Positions 8,971 through 17,008 of a DNA stretch of 32,433 nucleotides are shown piece after piece; position 1 is the first letter of the stretch; every line of letters begins with the position of its first letter. The translations under genes and the position numbers were made by a program. Source of the DNA: Chloroflexota bacterium (GTDB taxonomy: Bacteria > Chloroflexota > Limnocylindria > Limnocylindrales > CSP1-4). Location of the stretch: the NCBI GenBank assembly GCA_013698095.1, contig JACCVQ010000078.1, positions 1 through 32,433 of the forward strand, read 5' to 3'. The notes beneath the pieces are model-generated. The model was given only the letters and a program-made list of their open reading frames with translations, had not been told where the DNA came from and did no database searches.

Positions 8971-9972
8971 TTGAACCAGGATCGCGCCGCCCGCGAACGC
9001 ATGCGCCTCGAGCGGGCGCGGATCGAGCGCGGCTATCCGCGTCTCCGGTTCGAGCCGCGCCGTCGGAGCCGAGCGGCCACCGTGGCCGCCGTCGTCCTCG
9101 CGCTCGGTCTGCTCGCTGGGGCCCTGGCCGCCGGCGCCGTCGCCACAAACACGCTCGGCGCGGGCGAGCTGTTCGAGCGCGCCATCGCGAAGATCGAGCG
9201 GTTCATCGCCGGCCCGCCGCCCGATCGGGCGACCCTGCCGACCGTGACTGTCACGCCCAAGCCGGCGAGCCCGTCCCCGGGGTCGACTCCGAGCCTCCCT
9301 CCGCCGGCCAGCGGCCAGCCGCCCGCGTCAGCCGGTCCGACGCCTACTCCCATCCCGCGGGTCAAGGTGGATGTCGACATCCTGACCGATCACGAGGCCG
9401 TGTTCGCCCACGAGCTCCGCGACGACTGGTGCGTTCCGGCCGGGATCGAGATGGTCCTCGCGATCACTGGAAATGGCGCCCCGACCGACGCCCGCCAGCG
9501 CGAGATCGCATCCCGGGTCCGCGAGTGGGAGAGCCTTGCCGACAGCCGCAACGGCGAATGGGGCCCGGCCGCGATGGCCCTCGCCCTCGCCGAGTACGGC
9601 GCCAAGGGCTACGAGATCCACGCCTACGAGACGCGTCAGGACGCGCTCCGGGGCGCTTCCAAGTCGATCACGACGACGAACTCGCCGGCGGTCCTCTTCG
9701 CCTGGCGCGGCGCCCACACCTGGGTGATGAGTGGCTACCGGGCCAATGCCGATCCGGTCGTATTCGACGATGCGGTCATCACTGGCGCTTACATCCTCGA
9801 CCCGTGGTACCCGTGGACGTCGTCGATCTGGGGCAAGTCCGATTCGCCCGGAACGTTTCAGAACACGGCCGAGATGAATCGTAACTTCCTGGAGTGGAAG
9901 CGGCCCGAAGGCAAGTACCCCGACCGTGACGGCAAGTACATCGTCCTGATCCCGACGATCCCGCTCGGTTGA
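8971..9972 (+). CDS. Membrane-anchored C39-like cysteine peptidase
   Basis: 333 residues from TTG 8971, chosen because GGAG (8958-8961) sits nine bases upstream. An in-frame ATG at 9001 has no such site and is the alternative. A basic, Arg-rich N-terminus precedes one membrane helix (about 36-58). A long Pro/Ser/Thr linker (about 80-130) leads to a papain-like C39 domain. The likely catalytic residues are Cys154 in DDWCVPAG, His249 in GAHTWVMSG and Asp277 in ILDPWYPW. The topology puts the peptidase outside the cell. There is no neighbouring bacteriocin or ABC exporter, so it is not an obvious leader peptidase. It is convergent with murJ, 34 bases apart. Confidence 0.8.
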   Translation: MNQDRAARERMRLERARIERGYPRLRFEPRRRSRAATVAAVVLALGLLAGALAAGAVATNTLGAGELFERAIAKIERFIAGPPPDRATLPTVTVTPKPASPSPGSTPSLPPPASGQPPASAGPTPTPIPRVKVDVDILTDHEAVFAHELRDDWCVPAGIEMVLAITGNGAPTDARQREIASRVREWESLADSRNGEWGPAAMALALAEYGAKGYEIHAYETRQDALRGASKSITTTNSPAVLFAWRGAHTWVMSGYRANADPVVFDDAVITGAYILDPWYPWTSSIWGKSDSPGTFQNTAEMNRNFLEWKRPEGKYPDRDGKYIVLIPTIPLG

Positions 9973-10006
9973 TCGCCCTCGGCTGATCGGAACCGCGGCG
10001 TCGTCC

Positions 10007-11368
10007 TCAGCGGACCTCACTCGCGACCATGGCCGGTCCGTCCGACCCGATCCGCCGCAACCGGGGGATCAGGAAGACGGTCAGCAGCGCGACCTTGACG
10101 ATGCCGCCGGCCGCTGCGGCCAACGGGATGGCGACGATCCCGACAGGGCCGGCAAGGAGCGATCCGACGACCACGACGGTTCCGAAGCCGGCGATCGAGG
10201 CGACGACCTGGAGGATCGTGTTGTGAGTCGCGTACAGCGCCCGCGACAGGGGATAGGACAGGCTGTCGAACGGGATCGACAGGGCATAGGCCGTCAGCAC
10301 CGTGGCGGTCCGATCGACATCATCCGGTCCGAATTCACCCCCGCCGAGGAGGATGGCGACCATCGGGCGGGCCACGACGGCAAGAGCGATCGCCGCGAGG
10401 ATCGTCAGGCTGCCGATCGTGACGACATTGCGCCGGAGGACCGCGCGGAACGTCGTTCCGTCGCCGGCGGCATAGGCGGCGGCGAGGGTCGGGAAGACCG
10501 CCAGCGAGAACGACACCCCGATCAGGCTGACCGGCACGACCTGGTAGTCGGACGCGAAGTTGAAGGCACTCACCGCGCCGACCCCGATCCCCGACGCGAG
10601 GTTCGTGAAGTAGGTCAGCATCAACGGATCGATCGGGTGGCTGACCATTCGGGGCAGCATCAGCCGGACGAACTCGCGGAAGGCCGGCGTCCGGATCGCC
10701 AGACGGGGGCGGATCCGGAACGGAGTCCGGAGCAGGCCGATCGTCCGGATCCCGAGGTGGGCGGCCGCGCCCCCGACGGCGCCTGCCGCGGTCGCGTAGA
10801 TCCCGTGGCGCTCGCCGAAGAACACGGTCCCGATCACGACCCCGGTCGTGTACAGGATCGGGGCGAGCGCGTAGAACAGGAACTGCTGGTGGGCGACGAG
10901 CACCTCGCCGACCGCGATGGAGGCGGCGAAGAGGATCGGCGTCACGCACATCAGCCGGAAGAGGTCGACGTACAGCGCCCGGGTCGCCGGATCGAAGCCG
11001 GACGCGACAAGGTCGACCGTGGCTGGCGCGACTATGAACAGGATCAGGATCACCACGGCCATCACGAGAACGGCCACCGTGAGAACCGTCCGGGCAAAGT
11101 CGAACGCGGCCGTCTCGTCGCGCTGGCGGAGGCCGTTGAAGATCGGTACGAACGGTGCCGTCAGGCCGGCGGCAACGAGGACGTCGAGGGCGATCTCCGG
11201 GATCTTGAACGCCGCGTTGTAGGCGTCCAGCTCAGGGCCCGCGCCGAATGTGGTGGAAAGGGCCCGGTTGCGGATGATGCCCATTGCGAAGTAGCCCAAG
11301 GTCAGGCTCGAGAGGATGAGGGCGCCGCGCGGGAAGATGCGCTCGACCAGGCGACGAATCAGGCTCAT
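10007..11368 (-). CDS. murJ: MurJ-like lipid II flippase
   Basis: 453 residues, nearly all hydrophobic, with about 12-14 predicted helices; somewhat shorter than the 511 residues of E. coli MurJ. The family signature is near the N-terminus: IIRNRALSTTFGAGPELDAYNAAF, then IPEIALDVLVAAGL and FVPIF (MVF/MATE superfamily). MurJ moves lipid-linked peptidoglycan precursor across the inner membrane; murI at the end of the window belongs to the same pathway. I chose ATG 11368, where the stop of an 8-codon upstream ORF overlaps as ATGA. No Shine-Dalgarno lies directly before this ATG, which supports translational coupling. Another MVF-family flippase is the alternative. Confidence 0.85.
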   Translation of the reverse strand: MSLIRRLVERIFPRGALILSSLTLGYFAMGIIRNRALSTTFGAGPELDAYNAAFKIPEIALDVLVAAGLTAPFVPIFNGLRQRDETAAFDFARTVLTVAVLVMAVVILILFIVAPATVDLVASGFDPATRALYVDLFRLMCVTPILFAASIAVGEVLVAHQQFLFYALAPILYTTGVVIGTVFFGERHGIYATAAGAVGGAAAHLGIRTIGLLRTPFRIRPRLAIRTPAFREFVRLMLPRMVSHPIDPLMLTYFTNLASGIGVGAVSAFNFASDYQVVPVSLIGVSFSLAVFPTLAAAYAAGDGTTFRAVLRRNVVTIGSLTILAAIALAVVARPMVAILLGGGEFGPDDVDRTATVLTAYALSIPFDSLSYPLSRALYATHNTILQVVASIAGFGTVVVVGSLLAGPVGIVAIPLAAAAGGIVKVALLTVFLIPRLRRIGSDGPAMVASEVR

Positions 11369-11391
11369 GCGGGCAGCATCCGGACCGGCAT
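11365..11391 (-). CDS. 8-codon upstream ORF coupled to murJ
   Basis: On the minus strand GGAGG (11396-11400) stands four bases before ATG 11391, which opens the peptide MPVRMLPA. Its TGA (11367-11365) overlaps the murJ ATG (11368-11366) as ATGA. The only good ribosome site in the region therefore belongs to this mini-ORF, not to murJ. Ribosomes finishing the peptide could restart on murJ. It may be a translation-coupling leader rather than a functional peptide. The alternative is that GGAGG is a chance match and murJ starts elsewhere. Confidence 0.45.
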   Translation of the reverse strand: MPVRMLPA

Positions 11392-11445
11392 CGTTCCTCC
11401 AAGGTGATCGTACGGGGAGGGACGGGCCACCGTCCGGGCGTGCGA

Positions 11446-11504
11446 CGCAAGCCGCTTGCGGGCTCGGCGACGCAACCGCTTGCAATCTCTTGCGCAATCT
11501 TGCG
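11446..11504 (+). promoter_or_regulatory. Array of GCAA/TTGC half-sites, probable LacI-family operators
   Basis: GCAA and TTGC alternate four times: 11447-11450/11456-11459 (gap 5), 11472-11475/11480-11483 (gap 4), 11482-11485/11490-11493 (gap 4) and 11494-11497/11500-11503 (gap 2). The first pair is a perfect 15-bp inverted repeat (CGCAAG-CCG-CTTGCG). The gap-4 form is a 12-bp pseudo-palindrome of the kind LacI-family regulators bind. The array lies just before the lacI start, so autoregulation is likely, and it could also affect divergent murJ. Confidence 0.65.
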
Positions 11505-11510
11505 TAATAT
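11505..11510 (+). promoter_or_regulatory. -10 box of lacI-family gene, leaderless arrangement
   Basis: TAATAT begins 13 bases before ATG 11518. With a normal -10 to start distance, transcription would begin at or next to the A of the ATG. TTGCAA at 11480-11485 may serve as -35 with a long 19-base spacer. It abuts the operator array. Confidence 0.5.
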
Positions 11511-11517
11511 GGGCGTC

Positions 11518-12531
11518 ATGACACGACGACTCGCGGACGTTGCCAGGAAGGTCGGGGTGAGCGAAGCCACCGTCAGCCGCGTGCTGAACGGTAAACCCGG
11601 CGTGTCGGACGTGACTCGTCAGGCGATCCTGACCGCGCTCGACGTCCTGGGCTACGAACGCCCGACGAAGCTCCGCGGCGAGCGCGCGCGGCTCGTCGGC
11701 CTCGTCCTGCCGGAGCTCCAGAACCCGATCTTTCCTGCCTTCGCCGAGGTGGTCGGCGGGGCGCTGGCCCAGCAGGGTTTCACGCCGGTGCTCTGCACCC
11801 AGACGGCGGGCGGCGGCGTGACCGAGGCCGACTACGTCGAGCTCCTGCTCCAGCAACAGGTGTCGGGCGTGGTGTTCGCCGGCGGGTTGTACACCCAGGC
11901 CGACGCGCCCCACGGCCACTACCAGCGGCTGATCGCCCGGAAGCTGCCGACCGTCCTCGTCAACGCGCCGATCCCGGGCCTCGGGTTCGCCACCGTGTCG
12001 TGCGACGACGGCAGCGCCGCCGAGCAGGCGATGAATCACCTGATCTCGCTCGGCCACACGAGGATCGGGCTGCTGCTCGGCCCCTCCGATCACATTCCGT
12101 CGCGACGCAAATTGACCGCGGCACGGCGGATCGCCGAGCGGGCCGGCATCCCCATCTCGGCGGCCCGGATCGTCCATTCGCTCTACTCGCTCGAGGCGGC
12201 CCAGGCCTCGGCAGCGCGCCTTCTGCAGGCCGGCGTGACGGCGATCCTGTGCGCCAGCGACCCGATGGCCCTCGGTGCCATCCGGGCCGTTCGGCGAGCC
12301 GGTCTGAACGTCCCCGCCGACGTCTCGGTCGTGGGCTTCGATGACTCGGCCCTGATGAACGCGGTCGACCCGCCGCTGACCACCGTCCGCCAGCCGATCG
12401 ACCTGATGGGCCGCCTCGTCATCGAGCTCCTCGTCGCCCAGATCGCGGGTGCGGCGGTGCCCCACGACGAGATGCTGTTCGAGCCAGAGCTCGTGGTTCG
12501 CGCTTCGACGGGGCCCGCTCCCGCGTCCTGA
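11518..12531 (+). CDS. LacI family transcriptional regulator
   Basis: 337 residues, the standard LacI length. The helix-turn-helix is LADVARKVGVSEATVSRVLNG (about 5-25), with the hinge around 45-58 and then a periplasmic-binding-protein-like sensor domain (LVGLVLPELQNPIFPAF, GHTRIGLLLG, VSVVGFDDSALM). ATG 11518 is preferred over the in-frame ATG 11509 because the family begins with a short MTRRLADVA-type N-terminus and because a -10 box sits 13 bases before it. It heads the alpha-glucosidase and ABC transporter genes and probably represses them in the absence of an alpha-glucoside; the inducer is not deducible. Confidence 0.93.
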   Translation: MTRRLADVARKVGVSEATVSRVLNGKPGVSDVTRQAILTALDVLGYERPTKLRGERARLVGLVLPELQNPIFPAFAEVVGGALAQQGFTPVLCTQTAGGGVTEADYVELLLQQQVSGVVFAGGLYTQADAPHGHYQRLIARKLPTVLVNAPIPGLGFATVSCDDGSAAEQAMNHLISLGHTRIGLLLGPSDHIPSRRKLTAARRIAERAGIPISAARIVHSLYSLEAAQASAARLLQAGVTAILCASDPMALGAIRAVRRAGLNVPADVSVVGFDDSALMNAVDPPLTTVRQPIDLMGRLVIELLVAQIAGAAVPHDEMLFEPELVVRASTGPAPAS

Positions 12532-12556
12532 ACCACCACGGCCCCCACGGGGACTG

Positions 12557-12568
12557 TCAAGATCTTGC
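12557..12568 (+). promoter_or_regulatory. Operator overlapping the -35 of the sugar operon
   Basis: TCAAGATCTTGC has the same plan (xCAA-N4-TTGC) as the lacI operators, and its inner ten bases CAAGATCTTG are a perfect palindrome. It overlaps the putative -35 at 12565-12570, a position suited to repression by the adjacent LacI protein. Confidence 0.6.
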
Positions 12569-12593
12569 ATTGATTTGTTGACTCTGTTACGTT
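12565..12593 (+). promoter_or_regulatory. Promoter of the glucosidase-transporter operon
   Basis: TTGCAT (12565-12570), a 17-base spacer and TACGTT (12588-12593) form a reasonable -35/-10 pair in a locally AT-richer stretch, about 60 bases before the glucosidase start. The operator above overlaps it. Confidence 0.5.
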
Positions 12594-12651
12594 GCGCTGA
12601 GAGCGGTGGTGGGAGCGCTCATCACCCGGCCGGCACCGTGACGAGGTCGTC

Positions 12652-14382
12652 TTGACGCTCAGGCAGATCGAACGCGATTCCCCCGCACCGACGGCTGGAT
12701 CCGCTGTCGGCGCCGCCGCGACGGCCGCCGGATCGACCGCCGATCCCCGCTGGTGGCGGACGGCGGTGATCTACGAGATCTATCCGCGCAGCTTTGCCGA
12801 TGGCAACGGCGACGGGACCGGCGACCTCCTCGGGGTCCGGGAGCGCCTGCCGCACCTCCGCGACCTCGGGATCGACGCGATCTGGTTCACCCCGTGGTAT
12901 GTCTCGCCCCTCGCGGATGGCGGCTACGACGTAGCCGACTACCGGGCGATCGATCCGGCGTTCGGCACGCTCGAAGAGGCGGAGATCCTGATCGCCGAGG
13001 CGCGCGCGCTCGGGATCCGGACGATCGTCGATGTCGTTCCGAATCACATCTCGGACCGCCACGCGTGGTTCCAGGCGGCCCTCGCCGCCGGGCCGGGCTC
13101 GGCCGAGCGATCGCGCTTCTGGTTTCATCCCGGACGCGGTCCGGCCGGCGACGACATGCCGACCCGATGGGTGTCGAATTTCGGCGGGACGACCTGGACC
13201 CGGACGACGAACGCCGACGGCTCGCCGGGCGAGTGGTACCTCCACCTGTTCGCGGCGGAGCAGCCGGACCTCAACTGGGATCACCCCGACGTGCGCCGTG
13301 AGTTCGAGGACGTCCTGGCCTTCTGGTTCGATCGCGGTGCGGCCGGTATCCGGATCGATTCGGCGGCTCTCCTGATCAAGGATCCGACCCTACCGGAAGT
13401 CCCGGCCGAGCCTGGTCCGGGACAGCATCCGAACACCGATCGGGACGAGATCCACGACGTCTATCGCGGTTGGCGAGCGGTCGCCGACAGCTACGACGAC
13501 GCGAAGGCCCTCGTCGGCGAGCTCTGGATCCCGGACCTCGAGCGGTTTGCCCGCTATCTCCGCCCGGATGAGCTTCACACCGCCTTCAACTTCGACTTTC
13601 TGACCCGGCCGTGGGACGGTCCGACCCTCCGGGCGTCGATCGACCTGACCCTTGCCGCCCACGCTCCGGTGGATGCTCCACCGACGTGGCTGCTCTCGAA
13701 CCACGACGTGACCAGGCCCGTCACCCGCTACGGCCGTGACGACAGCTCCTTTGCATTCCCGGCCAAACGCTGGAACGTCCCGACGGACCCGGCGCTCGGC
13801 CAGCGCCGGGCGCGCGCGGCGGCTCTCCTCGTCGCCGCGCTGCCCGGTTCGCTGTACATCTATCAGGGCGACGAGCTGGGCCTGGACGAGGTCGAGGACC
13901 TTCCGCGCGACCGGATCCAGGACCCGATGCACTTCCGGTCCGGGGGGATCGATCCGGGCCGTGACGGCTGCCGAGTCCCGCTGCCGTGGTCCGGCGAGCG
14001 GTCGCCGTTCGGATTCAGCCCGGCCGATGCGGTGGCAGAGCCGTGGCTGCCGCAGCCCGCCCGCTGGGCGGCGCTGACAGCCGAGGCGCAGGCGGCGGAT
14101 CCGGCCTCGATGCTCAGCCTGTATCGGTCAGCCCTCGCCATCCGGCGCGCGGAGCCGGACTTCCTGGGCGGGGGGTTCGCGTGGCTGGACTCCGGTCCCG
14201 AGGTTCTCGCCTTCCGCCGCGGCGACGGTCTCGTGTCGATCACGAATCTTGGCCAGGTGCCGGTCGATCCGCCGGCCGGCGGGGAGCTGCTGCTCGCCAG
14301 TGGCGGCCTCGTCGATGGGCGTCTCGCGGCAGACGCCAGTGGCTGGTGGCGAATCGCGAATCCGGGCGGAGAAGTCCGCTGA
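12652..14382 (+). CDS. GH13 alpha-glucosidase (oligo-1,6-glucosidase/maltase type)
   Basis: 576 residues. It hydrolyses terminal alpha-glucosidic bonds of imported oligosaccharides in the cytoplasm; no signal peptide is seen. The (beta/alpha)8 family regions are present: VIYEIYPRSFADGNGDGTGD near the N-terminus, VVPNH, GIRIDSA with nucleophile Asp236, LVGELW with acid/base Glu290 and SNHDVTR with Asp352. The start is TTG 12652 with GAGG five bases upstream. Later starts would remove the conserved WW...YEIYPRSF entry, so a long form is needed, although an unusual start codon is implied. Trehalulose/sucrose isomerase-like or trehalose-active relatives cannot be excluded. It is followed by the transporter genes. 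Confidence 0.9.
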   Translation: MTLRQIERDSPAPTAGSAVGAAATAAGSTADPRWWRTAVIYEIYPRSFADGNGDGTGDLLGVRERLPHLRDLGIDAIWFTPWYVSPLADGGYDVADYRAIDPAFGTLEEAEILIAEARALGIRTIVDVVPNHISDRHAWFQAALAAGPGSAERSRFWFHPGRGPAGDDMPTRWVSNFGGTTWTRTTNADGSPGEWYLHLFAAEQPDLNWDHPDVRREFEDVLAFWFDRGAAGIRIDSAALLIKDPTLPEVPAEPGPGQHPNTDRDEIHDVYRGWRAVADSYDDAKALVGELWIPDLERFARYLRPDELHTAFNFDFLTRPWDGPTLRASIDLTLAAHAPVDAPPTWLLSNHDVTRPVTRYGRDDSSFAFPAKRWNVPTDPALGQRRARAAALLVAALPGSLYIYQGDELGLDEVEDLPRDRIQDPMHFRSGGIDPGRDGCRVPLPWSGERSPFGFSPADAVAEPWLPQPARWAALTAEAQAADPASMLSLYRSALAIRRAEPDFLGGGFAWLDSGPEVLAFRRGDGLVSITNLGQVPVDPPAGGELLLASGGLVDGRLAADASGWWRIANPGGEVR

Positions 14383-14472
14383 TGGCCGGGACGACGGAGC
14401 GATGCGAATGAGATGAGGCCATCCGAACGCGCACAACGGGTCATTGTCATCATTGGAGAGGAGAGAAGGGCC

Positions 14473-15915
14473 ATGTCGAGGAGATCACCGCGCTGGTTCG
14501 CCAGCGCCTTCGCGATCGTCGCGATCGCAAGCCTGGTCGGCGCGTGTAGCCCGACCGCGAGCCCGTCACCGAGCTCGGCCGCACCGGCCAGCGTGGCGCC
14601 GACGGCAAGTGGTGCTGCCAGCCCGTCGGCTGTGGCCCAGGTCCCGGTCACGATCACAGTCGGCGTCCTGCGCCCCGGCGCGACCCAGGCCGCCGTCGAC
14701 GCGCTGAACCTCCAGATCAGCGAGTTCGAGGCCAAATACCCCGGGATCACGGTCGAGCCCGAGGAGTACGACTGGACCGCGCCGACGTTCACCGCGGCGC
14801 TGGCGGCCGGCACCCTGCCGGATGTGTTCACGATCCCGTTCACCGACGGCAAGGGACTGATCGCCCAGGACCAGATCGTCAACATCGACGAGCGGGTGCG
14901 CGCCCTCGGCTATGCCGACAAGTTCAACCCGAACGTGCTCGTCAACGGCCAGAGCGCCGACGGCAAGATCTCGGCCGTACCGATTGCCGCCTACGGCATG
15001 TCACTGACCTACAACCGGACCCTCTTCACCCAGGCGGGCCTCGACCCCGACAAGCCGCCCACCACGTGGGATGAGGTCCGGGCGACTGCCAAGACGATCG
15101 CCGAGAAGACCGGCGTCGCCGGCTTCGCTCAAATGGCCACCGAGAACACCGGCGGCTGGCAGATCACGACATCGACCTACGCCCTCGGCGGCCGGATGCA
15201 GACCGTCGCCGAAGACGGCAAGGCCACCGCGACCCTCAACAACCCGGAGACCAAGGCTGCCCTCGAGCGCCTCAAGGCGATGCGTTGGGAAGACAAGTCG
15301 ATGGGCTCGACCTTCGATTACGCGTGGGGCAGCATCAACCAGGCGTTCGCGGCCGGCCAGATCGGGATGTTCACCGGCGGCTCCGACCTGTACACGAACA
15401 TGGTCCAGAACAACGACCTCAAGCCGGCCGACTACGGCGTGACCACGATCCCGCTCGCAAGCTCGCCGACTGCCGGCGTCCTCGGTGGCGGCACCCTGGC
15501 GGCAGTCAACGTCGTCACCCGCGAGGAGGAGCGCGATGCCGCGGTCAAGTGGATCGACTTCTACTACCTCCAGAAGCTGATCAACGAAGCCGGCGCTGTC
15601 GCCGATGCCAAGGCGCTCGTCGCCAACAACCAGCCCGTCGGCGTCCCGGCGCTGCCGATCTTCGACAAGGCAACCTATGACCAGTCCCAGATCTGGATCA
15701 AGGACTACATCAACGTTCCGGTCGCGCAGATGGTCAACTTCACCTCCAAGATCTTCGACCAGCCGATCGTGACCGAGCCGACCGTCAAGACCCAGGAGTT
15801 GTATGGCGCCCTCGACCCGGTGGTCCAGGCCGTCCTCACCGACCAGAATGCGGACATCGACGCCTTGCTCGCTGCCGCCAACACCCAGGTCCAGGCCGCT
15901 CTCGACAAGGGCTGA
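14473..15915 (+). CDS. ABC transporter sugar-binding lipoprotein
   Basis: 480 residues, family 1 extracellular solute-binding protein. A lipoprotein signal peptide ends VGAC with the lipidated Cys25, followed by a Ser/Pro/Ala-rich tether (about 26-60). The mature fold begins with ITVGVLRPGATQAAVDALN and carries EFEAKYPGITVEPE, typical of sugar-binding proteins. ATG 14473 has a very strong purine-rich ribosome site (GGAGAGGAGAGAAGG, 14456-14470), fitting the high level at which binding proteins are made. It captures the sugar for the two permeases downstream; the adjacent GH13 suggests a malto- or isomalto-oligosaccharide or another alpha-glucoside. Confidence 0.93.
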   Translation: MSRRSPRWFASAFAIVAIASLVGACSPTASPSPSSAAPASVAPTASGAASPSAVAQVPVTITVGVLRPGATQAAVDALNLQISEFEAKYPGITVEPEEYDWTAPTFTAALAAGTLPDVFTIPFTDGKGLIAQDQIVNIDERVRALGYADKFNPNVLVNGQSADGKISAVPIAAYGMSLTYNRTLFTQAGLDPDKPPTTWDEVRATAKTIAEKTGVAGFAQMATENTGGWQITTSTYALGGRMQTVAEDGKATATLNNPETKAALERLKAMRWEDKSMGSTFDYAWGSINQAFAAGQIGMFTGGSDLYTNMVQNNDLKPADYGVTTIPLASSPTAGVLGGGTLAAVNVVTREEERDAAVKWIDFYYLQKLINEAGAVADAKALVANNQPVGVPALPIFDKATYDQSQIWIKDYINVPVAQMVNFTSKIFDQPIVTEPTVKTQELYGALDPVVQAVLTDQNADIDALLAAANTQVQAALDKG

Positions 15916-15930
15916 TGCCCCAACGACCCT

Positions 15931-15955
15931 CGGGCCCAGGCTTCGCCGGGGCCCG
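15931..15955 (+). other. 7-bp stem-loop after the binding-protein gene
   Basis: CGGGCCC (15931-15937) pairs with GGGCCCG (15949-15955) across an 11-base loop, 15 bases after the stop codon. It precedes the stronger hairpin at 16000-16034. Confidence 0.5.
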
Positions 15956-15999
15956 CTCGCTCCCGCGACGTCGAACCCCGATCGGCGGTGCGGTCTTCA

Positions 16000-16034
16000 G
16001 GCCCACGCCGAGACACCCCCACTCGGCGTGGGCC
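16000..16034 (+). terminator. Strong intra-operon hairpin (partial terminator or mRNA stabiliser)
   Basis: GGCCCACGCCGAG (16000-16012) and CTCGGCGTGGGCC (16022-16034) are perfect 13-bp inverted repeats with a nine-base loop, followed by CGCTTT. It lies between the binding-protein gene and the first permease gene. Hairpins in this position of sugar ABC operons commonly stop most transcripts or protect the upstream mRNA so the binding protein is made in excess. The T-run is only three bases, so stabilisation or leaky termination is more likely than full termination. Confidence 0.7.
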
Positions 16035-16060
16035 CGCTTTCATCCGACTGACCAGGAGCC

Positions 16061-17008
16061 ATGAGTTCGATCAGCGACGCCCTACCGGTCAGCGAGCACG
16101 TGGCACGGCGTGGCTGGCTTCGGCGCCGGCTGACCCGCGACGGGCTGAGCACGCTGGTCTTCCTGCTGCCGCTTCTCGTGGTGTTCGGGCTGTTCGCCTG
16201 GTTCCCGATCCTGCGGGCCCTCGTCATGAGCGTCCAGGAGACGAACCTCGTCTCGACGCCGACGTTCGTCGGGCTGGACAACTTCGCCACCGTCATCGCC
16301 GATCCGCAGTTCCGGATGGCGGTCGTGAACACGGCCTGGTTCGCCTTCCTGGCCCTCGTCGTCGGCTTCCCGATCCCGATCATCCTCGCCGTCCTGATGA
16401 GCGAGGTCCGGCGCGGCCGGGGCATCTACAGCGCCCTCGCGTACCTGCCGGTCGTCGTCCCGCCGGTCGTGTCGGTCCTGCTCTGGCGGTTCTTCTTCGA
16501 CGCCTCGAACAACGGCGTGTTCAACTCGATCCTGCGGGCGGTCGGGTTGGGGCCGCTGCCATGGCTCCAGAGCGCGGCCACCGCGATGCCGTCGATCGTG
16601 ATCGAGGCGACCTGGGCCAACGCCGGCGCGACCGTGATCATCTATCTGGCGGCACTCGTGTCGGTCCCACCCGAGCTCTACGACGCAGCCGACGTCGACG
16701 GCGCGTCGGTCTGGCAGAAGATCCGGAACATCACCCTGCCGTCGATCCGGAACGTCCTGTTCCTGACCCTGATCCTGCAGCTGATCGCGACGGCCCAGCT
16801 GTTCACCGAGCCGCTCCTGTTCACTGGCGGCGGACCGAACAACTCGACGCTGACCGTGCTTCTCCTGATCTTCCGCTACGCCTTCCAGAACAGCCTTGGC
16901 GGTGATTACGGCCTGGCCGCCGCATTGAGCCTGATGCTGGCCGCGTTCCTGGCCGTCTTCACGGCCGGCTACTACCGGCTGACGCGGTCGTGGAGCACGT
17001 CCTCATGA
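16061..17008 (+). CDS. Sugar ABC transporter permease (MalF/UgpA type)
   Basis: 315 residues with six membrane helices, the first at about 30-50. The EAA loop that contacts the ATPase is ELYDAADVDGASVWQKIRNITLP (about 205-228), and the usual GGGPNNST motif is near the C-terminus. ATG 16061 has AGGAG at 16054-16058. It is the first of a permease pair; its stop overlaps the start of the second as ATGA (17005-17008). It forms the membrane channel with the next protein. Confidence 0.94.
   Translation: MSSISDALPVSEHVARRGWLRRRLTRDGLSTLVFLLPLLVVFGLFAWFPILRALVMSVQETNLVSTPTFVGLDNFATVIADPQFRMAVVNTAWFAFLALVVGFPIPIILAVLMSEVRRGRGIYSALAYLPVVVPPVVSVLLWRFFFDASNNGVFNSILRAVGLGPLPWLQSAATAMPSIVIEATWANAGATVIIYLAALVSVPPELYDAADVDGASVWQKIRNITLPSIRNVLFLTLILQLIATAQLFTEPLLFTGGGPNNSTLTVLLLIFRYAFQNSLGGDYGLAAALSLMLAAFLAVFTAGYYRLTRSWSTSS

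Noticed and set aside
10223..11407. Plus-strand open frame of about 390 codons antisense to murJ.
   Set aside because: Low-complexity charged product with no motif; murJ on the other strand has a clear family match.
11509..11511. Alternative lacI start at ATG 11509.
   Set aside because: It lies inside the TAATAT box, lacks a ribosome site and would add three residues not typical of the family; 11518 fits better.
12564..12600. Second promoter using TTGACT at 12578-12583 as -35.
   Set aside because: No AT-containing -10 at the right spacing; TTGCAT-N17-TACGTT is better.
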